64,000 nt of DNA from Deltaproteobacteria bacterium (lineage in GTDB: Bacteria; Desulfobacterota; Desulfarculia; Desulfarculales; Desulfarculaceae). Position 1 is the stretch's first letter; each line of letters opens with the position of its first letter. The DNA lies in contig JAHLLK010000024.1 of the NCBI GenBank assembly GCA_020444165.1, positions 1 to 64,000 on the forward strand, written 5' to 3'. The notes below the pieces were generated by a model, which did no database searches, was not told where the DNA came from, and saw only the letters and a program-made list of their open reading frames with translations. Positions 1 through 7,684 of this stretch are shown here, one piece after another. A program made the translations under genes and the position numbers.

Positions 1-2956
1 CGTTTTTCAGGGAGTCCAGGAAGGCCTCCAGCCGGGTGATGGCCCCCACGTCGGCGGAATGCTCGTCGATTTCGATCTCCAGGAAGGGCTTGCCCTCCAT
101 GATCCGCCGGAAGAAATGGCCGATGAAGCTGTCCGGCCCGCAGCCGAAGTTGGTGATGTACACCGCGTGCAGCCGGGGGTCTTGGCGGGTGAGGAGCCCG
201 GCGGCCAGGATCTTCTGGCCGTAGCGCCAGTACATCTCGGCCAGCTCGGGGTGGCCCATGACCGCGTCCAGGTCCAGCATGTCCAGGGGCAGGGCCAAGA
301 CCCCCAGGTTCTGCATCTTGCCGGGCAGGCCCAGGTTCAGCCCGGGGTCCATGCCGTTGTAGGGGCGGCTGACGATGACCATGGCCTCCTGGCCCGGGGC
401 CAGGCCGTCCAGGGCCCGGGCCCCCCGCTCCTTGAGGCGGCGGGTGAAATCCTCCTGGGCGGCCAGGCCCGCCTCCAGGGCCGGCTTCAGGTGGAAGCCG
501 TCCACCCCCAGCCGGTCCACCAGGGTCATCAGATCCCGCCGCAGAAGGTCCGGGCCGAAGCCGAAGTGCAGCGGCGCGGTCACCAGACTGTGCCGCGACA
601 GGTTCAGGGCGGCCGGGGCGGTGTAGGGCAGGGTCTGGTTGTAGGGGCAGACCTGGCCGAAGCCGGTGGGGTGGCCCGGGGCGGCCAGGTTCACCACCGC
701 GGGCAGGAGAATCTGCTCCACCCCCTGCGCCAACAGGTCGGCCAGATGGCCGTGGGCCACCTTCATGGGGAAGCAGGGCTCGTTGACCATGGCTTCCACG
801 CCCTTGTGGATCAGCTTCTTCGTGCTGGGTCCCGAGAGCACCACCTGGAAGCCCAGGCGGGCCAGGAAGGTGGCGAAAAACGGCAGCATGTCCCGGAAGA
901 TCATGGTCCGGGGCACCCCGATCTCGCCGCGTTTGTGCTTGTCCGGCACCGTTTGCACGTAGGAAAGCAGCATCTCCTCGCGCTCGGCCACCAGGTCCGG
1001 CAGGCCGTGGTCGGTCTTGGCCCTGGCGTCCACCTCGTACTTCTCACAGCGGGAACCGTAGAACAACGGCCGCTTCTCGCCCTCCACGGTCACCCGCCGC
1101 ACCGAGCAGGTGTTGGGGCAGCCGCCGCACTCGAAGGTGGTGATCTGGTAGCCGGTCTCGGCCACCCCGAAGCCCTTGAAGCGGCTGGCCTCCCAGTCCC
1201 GCTCCCGCAGGGCCAAAATGGCCGCGCCGATGGCCCCGGTGACGTCGTGGTAGGCCGGCACGGTGATGGGCCGGCCCAACACCGCTTCAAAGGCGGCCAC
1301 GATGCCCTTGTTGGCCGCGGTGGCCCCCTGGTAGAAGATCTTCTTGCCCACCGGCCGATCCTCCACCACCTTGTTCAGGTAGTTGTGCACGATGGAATAG
1401 GACAGCCCGGCCACCAGATCGTCCAGCTCGGCCCCCCCGGCCTGCTGGGCCACCAAGTCCGACTCCATGAACACGGTGCAGCGCTCGCCCAGGCGCACCG
1501 GCCGGGGCGCGGCCAGGGCCCGCCGGCCAAACTCCTCTTTAATATTGATACCGAGCTTTTCGGCCTGCTCCTCCAGGAAGGAGCCGGTGCCCGCCGCGCA
1601 GACCTTGTTCATCATGAAGTCCACGATGGCGCCGTCTTTGAGGCTGATGTATTTGCTGTCCTGGCCCCCGATCTCGAAGATGGTGTCCACCTCGGGGTCG
1701 ATAGCCGCGGCGGCGGTGGCCTGGGCGGTGATCTCGTTGCGCACGAGGTCCGCCCCGATGAAGTCGGCCGTGAGGTAGCGGCCGCTGCCGGTGGTGCCGG
1801 CCCCCAGGATGGTCAGGCGGTCGCCGATTTCCTGGCCCACCCGCCGGAGCCCTTCCTTCACCGCTTCCAAGGGACGGCCCGAGGTGAGGAGGTACTGCTT
1901 GGACAGGACGTTCAGGTTCTGGTCGATGACCACCACGTTGGTGGAGATGGAGCCCACGTCCACCCCCAGGTAGCCGGTGAGGGGACCCGCAGGCGGGGCC
2001 ACGGCGGGCGGCGGGGTCTGGTGCCGGGCGTCCAGGGTGAGCGGCGCCTGGCGCCGGGTGGTGGCGCCGGCCTGGGCCGCGGCGTCGGCCAGGCTGCCCA
2101 GCTCCGGCAGGGGTATATCCAGCCCCAGGTCCCGGGCGGTGAGCGCCGCGCCCAGGGCTCCGACGCAGCCATGGTGCTGGGGCACAATCAGCTCGCCGGT
2201 TTTGAGACCCATGATATCGATCAGCGCCCGGTGCACCCCCTGGTTGGCGGCCACCCCCCCGATGAAGCACACCGGCGGGGCGATGGTCTTGCCCTTGGCG
2301 ATGTTGGACTTCAGGTTGCGGGCCATGGCAAAGCAGAGCCCGGCCACGATGTCGTAGTCCGGCGTGGCTTCCTGCTGCAAGTGGATCATGTCGCTCTTGG
2401 CGAACACACTGCAGCGCCCGGCCAGGCGGGGCGGGTTCTGGCTCTGCATGGCCACCTGGCTGAACTCCTCGATGGTCAGCTGCAGGCGATGGGACTGCTG
2501 ATCCAGGAAGGAGCCGGTGCCCGCCGCGCACATGGTGTTCATGGCGAAATCATCGATCCGGAGCCCGCCACGGCCGTCGGGGCTCACCAGGATCATCTTG
2601 GCGTCCTCGCCGCCCATGTCGATGATGGTGCGGGTTTGGGGCGCCAGGGCGGCCACCCCCCGGGCCGCGGCGATGATCTCATTGATCTCACGCGCGCCCA
2701 ACAGCCGCCCCAGGTGGGGCGCGCCGGTGCCGGTCACGGCCAGGGCCCGGAAGCGACCGGCCGGGTAGACGGCCAGAACCCGTTCCAGGGCCTGGTGGGT
2801 GGCCTCCAGGGGGCGGCCCCGGGTGCGGGTGTACTCCGCCCGCAGGATCTCCCCGGCCTGATCCACCACCACGGTGTCCACGCTCACCGACCCCAGGTCC
2901 AACCCCAGGAAGAGGTCCCCCTCCCCTTCCCCTCTTGCCGCCACTTCCGGATGCAT
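1..2956 (-). CDS. Acyl-CoA dehydratase activase-like ATPase, giant fused form (3' end outside window)
   Basis: About 985 N-terminal residues are visible; the stop lies beyond base 1. Two BadF/BcrA-type ATPase domains stand in tandem. The first has LGLDLGS near residue 17, GGEDAK, and CAAGTGSFLDQQ near 142. The second starts near 327 with GVDVGSIST and has GGQDSKY and CAAGTGSFLEEQ near 452. CGGCPNTC near 609 opens a DUF2229/dehydratase-like region running to the window edge. Family members hydrolyse ATP to push an electron into 2-hydroxyacyl-CoA dehydratases or benzoyl-CoA-type reductases, the CAAGTG cysteine binding an iron-sulfur cluster. The ATG at 2956 follows AGGAAG. No partner enzyme lies next to it, so the substrate stays open. 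Full-length relatives are about 1,400 residues and typical of anaerobes. Confidence 0.88.
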   Translation of the reverse strand, partial: MHPEVAARGEGEGDLFLGLDLGSVSVDTVVVDQAGEILRAEYTRTRGRPLEATHQALERVLAVYPAGRFRALAVTGTGAPHLGRLLGAREINEIIAAARGVAALAPQTRTIIDMGGEDAKMILVSPDGRGGLRIDDFAMNTMCAAGTGSFLDQQSHRLQLTIEEFSQVAMQSQNPPRLAGRCSVFAKSDMIHLQQEATPDYDIVAGLCFAMARNLKSNIAKGKTIAPPVCFIGGVAANQGVHRALIDIMGLKTGELIVPQHHGCVGALGAALTARDLGLDIPLPELGSLADAAAQAGATTRRQAPLTLDARHQTPPPAVAPPAGPLTGYLGVDVGSISTNVVVIDQNLNVLSKQYLLTSGRPLEAVKEGLRRVGQEIGDRLTILGAGTTGSGRYLTADFIGADLVRNEITAQATAAAAIDPEVDTIFEIGGQDSKYISLKDGAIVDFMMNKVCAAGTGSFLEEQAEKLGINIKEEFGRRALAAPRPVRLGERCTVFMESDLVAQQAGGAELDDLVAGLSYSIVHNYLNKVVEDRPVGKKIFYQGATAANKGIVAAFEAVLGRPITVPAYHDVTGAIGAAILALRERDWEASRFKGFGVAETGYQITTFECGGCPNTCSVRRVTVEGEKRPLFYGSRCEKYEVDARAKTDHGLPDLVAEREEMLLSYVQTVPDKHKRGEIGVPRTMIFRDMLPFFATFLARLGFQVVLSGPSTKKLIHKGVEAMVNEPCFPMKVAHGHLADLLAQGVEQILLPAVVNLAAPGHPTGFGQVCPYNQTLPYTAPAALNLSRHSLVTAPLHFGFGPDLLRRDLMTLVDRLGVDGFHLKPALEAGLAAQEDFTRRLKERGARALDGLAPGQEAMVIVSRPYNGMDPGLNLGLPGKMQNLGVLALPLDMLDLDAVMGHPELAEMYWRYGQKILAAGLLTRQDPRLHAVYITNFGCGPDSFIGHFFRRIMEGKPFLEIEIDEHSADVGAITRLEAFLDSLKN

Positions 2957-3074
2957 GTCACTTCCTTTTAGCAGGCAGTTTCCACCCAGCTTGCGCGGCG
3001 CGCCGCCGCTTCACCCCAAGCGCCTGCTTGGGTTCCCCGAAGGATGGCGCGCCAAAAAACGCCGCTTGAAAAGG

Positions 3075-4022
3075 CTAAATTCCCCGAAAATACACGCCAT
3101 CACCGAACCGTTCCTCCACCACCCGGCCCTGGGAGGCCAGCTCCTCCACCAGCCGGGCGGCCTCGGCCGGGGGCAGGCCGGAAAACGCTACGATGTCCGC
3201 CAGGGTGCAGGGCCGGCGGCGGGTCATCTCCACCACCTGGCGCGACAACTCCCCCCGTTCGCCCGCGGCGCGGGCCTCCGGGGGCGCGATCACCTCGGCC
3301 GGCACGCTGAAGGCCCCGGCGATCTGGGCCAGGCGCTGGTTGGACACCGCCCCGGCGCCGGGCTCGGCCGGCGGCCGCACCACGGTGTTCACCTGCACCA
3401 GATCCGGGGCGATCCGCCGCACCGCGGCCACCAGGCCCTCCACCTCCTGGTCGGTGTCGTTCACCCCGGCCACGAAGAGGATCTCCAGCCACAACCGGCC
3501 GGCATACTCCCGCCGGAAAAGGGCCAAGCCCTCCACCACCCGGGCGGCGCTGAGCCCCCGGGCCGGGCGGTTCACCCGCTGGAACACCTCCTCGCTCACC
3601 GCGTCCAGGCTGGGCACCACCAAGTGCGCCCCGGCCAGATCGCGGCGCACGGCCGGGTCGGAGCACAAGACCCCGTTGGTGAGCACGGCCACCTCCCCCG
3701 CTCCCAGGGAGGCCAGGCGCTCCACGGCCCGGCCCAGGCCCAGGTGCAGGGTCGGCTCCCCGGAGCCGGCCAGGGTCAGGTACTGGGGCGTGTAGGCCAG
3801 CTCGGCCAGGCGTTCCTCCACTTGGGCCAGCACCTGGTCCACCGGGCGAAACTCGGCCCGACAGGCGGTTTTCACCGTGGTGGGCCCCAGCTCACAGTAT
3901 ACGCAGTCCAGGGGGCAGGTCTTGAACCATAACAGATCCACCCCCAGGCTGAGTCCCAGACGGCGGCTGGGCACGGGGCCGAAAACCGCCTGCTCCTCTT
4001 GTTTGCCTGGCTCGAACTTCAT
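3075..4022 (-). CDS. Radical SAM protein (COG0731-like Fe-S oxidoreductase)
   Basis: 315 residues. The cluster motif CPLDCVYC gives Cys36, Cys40 and Cys43 in CX3CX2C spacing, followed by a glycine-rich GSGEPTLH segment that fits the SAM-binding GGE-type motif, and VLTNG. The C-terminal ~80 residues (VVEMTRRRPCTLADIVAFSG) look like a winged-helix domain. This matches the COG0731 group, named after wyosine synthesis but of unknown function in most bacteria. A TTG 48 bases upstream (4070) keeps the frame open, but the predicted promoter -10 overlaps it, so I chose the ATG at 4022. It is divergent from dus and lies 118 bases upstream of the activase on the same strand. Confidence 0.8.
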   Translation of the reverse strand: MKFEPGKQEEQAVFGPVPSRRLGLSLGVDLLWFKTCPLDCVYCELGPTTVKTACRAEFRPVDQVLAQVEERLAELAYTPQYLTLAGSGEPTLHLGLGRAVERLASLGAGEVAVLTNGVLCSDPAVRRDLAGAHLVVPSLDAVSEEVFQRVNRPARGLSAARVVEGLALFRREYAGRLWLEILFVAGVNDTDQEVEGLVAAVRRIAPDLVQVNTVVRPPAEPGAGAVSNQRLAQIAGAFSVPAEVIAPPEARAAGERGELSRQVVEMTRRRPCTLADIVAFSGLPPAEAARLVEELASQGRVVEERFGDGVYFRGI

Positions 4023-4069
4023 TATCTTAATCTGCGCTAAGTGATGAGGGGTAGGCGTTTTATTTTCCA

Positions 4070-4098
4070 AGCATGGGACAGCATATCACTCTTGTCAA
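4070..4098 (-). promoter_or_regulatory. Promoter of the radical SAM gene
   Basis: On the minus strand TTGACA (4098-4093) is followed by a 17-base spacer and CATGCT (4075-4070). The -35 is perfect and the -10 weak (3 of 6). The start of transcription would fall near 4063, upstream of the ATG at 4022 but not of the alternative TTG at 4070. Confidence 0.45.
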
Positions 4099-4109
4099 GA
4101 CGGGCCCGG

Positions 4110-4138
4110 TTTACAGCCCAGGCCGGCCCGGGTACACT
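4110..4138 (+). promoter_or_regulatory. Promoter of dus, giving a leaderless mRNA
   Basis: TTTACA (4110-4115), a 17-base spacer, and TACACT (4133-4138) on the plus strand. The ATG of dus is only 8 bases after the -10, so transcription would begin at or next to the start codon. No Shine-Dalgarno sequence precedes that ATG, which agrees with a leaderless transcript. Confidence 0.5.
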
Positions 4139-4145
4139 AGGCCCC

Positions 4146-5114
4146 ATGCAACTTGCCGGGGTTACACTAGATTCTCCCTTCGTGGCCGCGCCCATGGCCG
4201 GGGTGAGCCACCCCGCTTTCCGCCTGTTGGCCAAAAGGGGCGGCGCGGGGCTGGTTTACACCGAAATGGTTTCGGCCGTGGGCCTGGACCGGGGCGACCG
4301 CCGCACCTGGATCCTCTGCCAGACGCTGCCGGCCGAGCGGCCCGTGGCCCTGCAGCTTTTCGGGGCCGATCCGGCGGTGATGGAGCGGGCCGCCCGCCTG
4401 GCCAGCCGCCTGCCCGTGGACCTCCTCGACCTGAACCTGGGCTGCCCGGTAAAGAAAATCCGGCGCCAGGGGGCCGGCTCGGCCCTCTTGGAGGACCTGG
4501 GCCGGGCCCGGGAGCTGGTGGCCGCGGCGGTGGCCGGGTCCACCCTGCCGGTGACCGTGAAGATCCGCCTGGGCCCCACCCGGGACGACACCGGGAAGAT
4601 CGTGCCGCCCCTGGTGGCGGCCGGGGCGGCGGCGGTGTGCCTGCACGCCCGCACCACCCGCCAGGCCTTCAGCGGCCGGGCCGACTGGGGGGCCATCGCC
4701 CGCCTGGCCGCCTGGTGCCCGGTGCCGGTCATCGGCAACGGCGACGTGACCACGGCCCGGGGCGCGGTGGCCCTGCTCAAAGAGACCGGGGCGGCCGCGG
4801 TGATGATCGGCCGGGCCAGCCGGGGCGATCCCTGGATCTTCGGCCGGGCCGCGGAGCGTCTGGCCGGCCGGGAGCCCACGCCGCCGGACCCCTTGGCCCG
4901 GCGGGCCGACCTGAAGGAGCATTTGGACCTGGCCCTGGATTTGGGCGGCGAAGGCCACGCCGTGCATTTCCTGAAACAATTCATCATGTACTTCACCAAG
5001 GGCCACCAGGGCGCGGCCGCCTTCCGCCGCGCCGCGGGCCAGGCCATCGAGTTGGCCGAGTTGTGGCGCCTGGTGGACGAATTCTGGGGACGGCTGGCGG
5101 AGGAAGCGGCGTGA
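4146..5114 (+). CDS. dus: tRNA-dihydrouridine synthase
   Basis: 322 residues, normal for the family. The FMN enzyme reduces uridines in the tRNA D-loop with NADPH. Visible family marks are APMAGVSHPAFR near the N-terminus, QLFG, the catalytic-cysteine segment LNLGCPVKKIRRQGAG (Cys100), VKIRLG, LHARTTRQAFSGRADW, GNGDV and the FMN phosphate-binding GRASRGDPWIF. The C-terminal helical domain carries KQFIMYFTKG. The exact subclass (which uridine) cannot be told. The start ATG has no ribosome-binding site and sits next to the predicted -10 box. The stop overlaps the GTG start of the next gene (GTGA), so the two are translationally coupled. Confidence 0.92.
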   Translation: MQLAGVTLDSPFVAAPMAGVSHPAFRLLAKRGGAGLVYTEMVSAVGLDRGDRRTWILCQTLPAERPVALQLFGADPAVMERAARLASRLPVDLLDLNLGCPVKKIRRQGAGSALLEDLGRARELVAAAVAGSTLPVTVKIRLGPTRDDTGKIVPPLVAAGAAAVCLHARTTRQAFSGRADWGAIARLAAWCPVPVIGNGDVTTARGAVALLKETGAAAVMIGRASRGDPWIFGRAAERLAGREPTPPDPLARRADLKEHLDLALDLGGEGHAVHFLKQFIMYFTKGHQGAAAFRRAAGQAIELAELWRLVDEFWGRLAEEAA

Positions 5115-6847
5115 AGGTGCGTCTGGCCCGCAAGGCTGGTTTTTGCATGGGGGTCCGCCGGGCCATGGAGCTGGCCCTGGCCGCGGCCAACCAGACCGCG
5201 GGCGACATCTACACCTACGGCCCCCTGATCCACAACCCCCAGGTGCTGGCTCTGTTGGAGGCCAAGGGAGTGCGCCGCCTGGACGAGATCCCCCCGCCCG
5301 GCAGCCGCTCCGGCGGCACGGTGATCATCCGGGCCCACGGGGTGCCGCGCGAGGCCAAGGCGGGCCTCAAGGCGGCCGGCTTCGACCGCATCATCGACGG
5401 CACCTGCCCCCGGGTGGTCCGGGTGCAGGCCATCATCCGCCGCGCCGCCCGGGGGGGCAAGGACGTGGTGATCGTGGGCGACCGGGCCCACCCCGAGGTG
5501 GTGGGCCTTTTGGGCCACACCGCCGGCCGGGGCCACGTGGTGGCCCAGCCCGCGGAGGTGGCCGAACTCCCCGCCCTGGCCAACCCGGTGGCCGTGGCCC
5601 AGACCACCCAGAGCGGCGAGCGCTTCGCCGCGGTGGTGGCCGCCCTCACCGGGCGCTTCGGCGCGGTGGAGGTGCACGACACCATCTGCGAAGCCACCCA
5701 CCGCCGCCAGGATGAGGTGCGCCGCCTGGCCGCCGAGGTGGACGGGGTGGTGGTGGTGGGCGGCCGGGATTCCGGCAACACCCGCCGCCTGCGCCAGATC
5801 GCCGGCGAGGGCGGGCGCCCGGCCTTTCTGGTGGAGACGGAAGGCGAGCTGGACCGGGCCACCCTGGCCGGGCTGGGCCGCGTGGGGGTCACGGCCGGGG
5901 CCAGCACCCCCAACTGGATGATCAAGAAGGTGGTGCGGGAGCTGGGGAGCATCCGCTCCCGCCGGGAGAGCGGCTTGGCCCACTGGGCCCGGCTCATCCT
6001 GCGCTTCCTGGTCCGCAGCCAGCTTTGGGTGGCGGCCGGGGCCGCGGGCATGACGCTCGCCTCCTGCCGGCTGCAGGGCCTGCCCCTGGACCTCCGCCTG
6101 GCCGGAGTGGCCTTTTTCTACATCCAGGCCATGCACATCCTGAACCACTTCCTGGACAAGGAGGCCGGCCAGTTCAACGAGCCGGACCAGGCCCAGTTCC
6201 TCGCCAAACACAAGTGGCTCCTGGTGGGCTTGGGGGTCTTCTCCACCGTGGCCGCCATCACCCTCTGCGCCAGCCTGGGCTGGCTGCCCCTGGTCCTGGT
6301 CACCCTCATGAGCATCACCGGCCTTTTGTATTCCGTGCCGGTGTTCCCACCCCGGCTGGAGCACCTGGTGGGCATCGAGCGCCTGAAGGACATCCCCGGC
6401 TCCAAGACCCTGTCCGCGGCCCTGGCCTGGGCCATGATCGGGGCTATTTTGCCGGCCGCGGCCCGGGAGGCCTTCGCGCCCTTGGGCACGCCGCTGGCCT
6501 TTGCCTACATCTTGGTGCTGGTCTTTGTGCGCTGCGCCTTTTTCGACGTGCTGGACGTGCAGGGCGACCTCATCGTGGGCAAGGAGACCATCCCCATCGT
6601 GCTGGGGGAGAAAAAGACCCGGCGGCTGTTGGGGATGCTCTTGGGCGGGCTGGCCCTGGTGCTCTTGGCCGCGCCCCTGGCCGGCCTGCCGGGACCCCTG
6701 GCCTGGGGGCTTTTGGTGCCGGTGGGGGGGCTGGCGGTGATGCAGTTGGCCATCCACCGCCACTGGGTCATGCCGGGCCACGCCAGCGAGGGCCTGGTGG
6801 ACTTCAATTTTTGGCTGGCCGGCTTGATGGCGGCGGTGGCAGGTTAA
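5111..6847 (+). CDS. ispH: Fusion of IspH (HMBPP reductase) with a UbiA-family prenyltransferase-like membrane domain
   Basis: 578 residues, twice the size of IspH. Residues 1 to ~285 are a complete IspH: cluster cysteines 12, 99 and 193, HGVPREAK, AHPEVVGLLGH (active-site His and Glu), TTQSGERF, GGRDSGNTRRL and ASTPNWMI. This enzyme makes IPP and DMAPP from HMBPP in the MEP pathway. Residues ~290-578 are hydrophobic with seven to nine likely membrane spans and a UbiA layout: NHFLDKEAG in place of NDxxDxxxD, and DVLDVQGDLIVGKETIP matching the second aspartate motif. The first motif lacks two of its aspartates, so activity of that half is uncertain. Start GTG follows GAGGAAGCGGC. No in-frame stop or second start separates the halves. 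Confidence 0.88.
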   Translation: MKVRLARKAGFCMGVRRAMELALAAANQTAGDIYTYGPLIHNPQVLALLEAKGVRRLDEIPPPGSRSGGTVIIRAHGVPREAKAGLKAAGFDRIIDGTCPRVVRVQAIIRRAARGGKDVVIVGDRAHPEVVGLLGHTAGRGHVVAQPAEVAELPALANPVAVAQTTQSGERFAAVVAALTGRFGAVEVHDTICEATHRRQDEVRRLAAEVDGVVVVGGRDSGNTRRLRQIAGEGGRPAFLVETEGELDRATLAGLGRVGVTAGASTPNWMIKKVVRELGSIRSRRESGLAHWARLILRFLVRSQLWVAAGAAGMTLASCRLQGLPLDLRLAGVAFFYIQAMHILNHFLDKEAGQFNEPDQAQFLAKHKWLLVGLGVFSTVAAITLCASLGWLPLVLVTLMSITGLLYSVPVFPPRLEHLVGIERLKDIPGSKTLSAALAWAMIGAILPAAAREAFAPLGTPLAFAYILVLVFVRCAFFDVLDVQGDLIVGKETIPIVLGEKKTRRLLGMLLGGLALVLLAAPLAGLPGPLAWGLLVPVGGLAVMQLAIHRHWVMPGHASEGLVDFNFWLAGLMAAVAG

Positions 6848-6955
6848 TATATAGGAGGGCGCTGCCGAGCCCGCGCGGCCCGGCGGGCGCGAGCAATCCC
6901 TTCACTCCGGGCGGCGGCCAAACCCGGCCTGCCCCGGACCCCGCGAGGAGGAAGC

Positions 6956-7567
6956 ATGGACGTTATGGAGGCCGCCAAGGCCCGGAGATCCATCCGTAGC
7001 TACCGGGAAGCGCCGGTGAGCCGCCAGGTGCTGACCGAGATGGTGGAGGCCGCCCGCCTGGCGCCGGTGGCCGTGAACCGCCAATGCCTGGAGTTCGTGG
7101 TGGTGGACGAGCCCGGCCTGGCCGCCCTGATCTTCGCCACCCTGAAATGGGCCGCCCTCACCGCGCCCAAGGGCACCCCGGCCCCGGGGCACCGCCCCAC
7201 CGCCTACCTCGCGGTTTGCGTGCGCCAGGAGTACAAGCCGGCCATCGGCGCGGCCTATGACATCGGCGCGGCCATCCAGAGCATCCTCCTGTTGGCCGTG
7301 GCCCGGGGGCTGGGCGGCTGTTGGCTGAAGTCCATCAATATCCCCCAGGCCAGCCAAATCCTGGGCCTGCCCGAGGGCGTGGAGCTGGACTCCATCGTGG
7401 CCCTGGGCCCGGCGGACGAGGCCCCGGCCGTGGTGGAACTGGCCCCGGACCAGAGCGGCCTGGAGGTGGTCAAGTATTACCGGGACGAGGCGAACCAGCA
7501 CTTCGTGCCCAAGCGGGCCCTGGCCGCGGTGGTCTCCTGGCAGAAATACGGCGGCAAGCTGGCCTGA
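6956..7567 (+). CDS. Nitroreductase-family FMN oxidoreductase
   Basis: 203 residues. The N-terminus AAKARRSIRSYREAPV is the classical FMN-phosphate-binding segment of the nitroreductase fold, followed by EAARLAPVAVNRQ. Later parts DIGAAIQSILLLAVARGLGGCWL and LGLPEGVELDSIVALG are the conserved dimer/FMN region. Members reduce nitroaromatics, quinones or other electron acceptors with NAD(P)H; the substrate cannot be inferred here. ATG at 6956 follows GAGGAGGAAGC, a strong ribosome-binding site. It lies 108 bases after the ispH fusion on the same strand and ends before a clear terminator. Confidence 0.85.
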   Translation: MDVMEAAKARRSIRSYREAPVSRQVLTEMVEAARLAPVAVNRQCLEFVVVDEPGLAALIFATLKWAALTAPKGTPAPGHRPTAYLAVCVRQEYKPAIGAAYDIGAAIQSILLLAVARGLGGCWLKSINIPQASQILGLPEGVELDSIVALGPADEAPAVVELAPDQSGLEVVKYYRDEANQHFVPKRALAAVVSWQKYGGKLA

Positions 7568-7610
7568 GGCAGCGCCTGGGAGCCTTTGAAGGCCGGGGAA
7601 AGAGCGCCAC

Positions 7611-7649
7611 AGGGGCTTGGCCTTGCCAAGCCCCTCCGTAAGTTTTTTT
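7611..7649 (+). terminator. Rho-independent terminator after the nitroreductase gene
   Basis: Perfect 11-bp stem AGGGGCTTGGC / GCCAAGCCCCT (7611-7621 and 7625-7635) with a CTT loop, then a run of seven T at 7643-7649. It lies between two convergent genes. Confidence 0.75.
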
Positions 7650-7680
7650 GGGGAAAGGGGTTTTCCCCCACGTCTTCCTA
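7640..7680 (+). repeat. Degenerate copy of an intergenic hairpin repeat
   Basis: The stretch carries the flank AAGTTTTTTTGGGGAAAGGGG and the end CCCCCACGTCTTCCT that mark two longer hairpin repeats at 17,937 and 20,013. Most of the central palindrome is missing here; a short GGGGAAA/TTTCCCC pairing remains. Confidence 0.55.
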
Positions 7681-7684
7681 ATTT

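Noticed and set aside
59..2971. Long plus-strand open frame opposite the activase
   Set aside because: It is the antisense shadow of a GC-rich gene; the product is His/Gln/Gly-rich without domains, while the minus strand gives a clear two-domain ATPase. The same holds for long antisense frames at 4,256-6,781, 9,740-12,382, 17,985-19,988 and 44,419-46,563.
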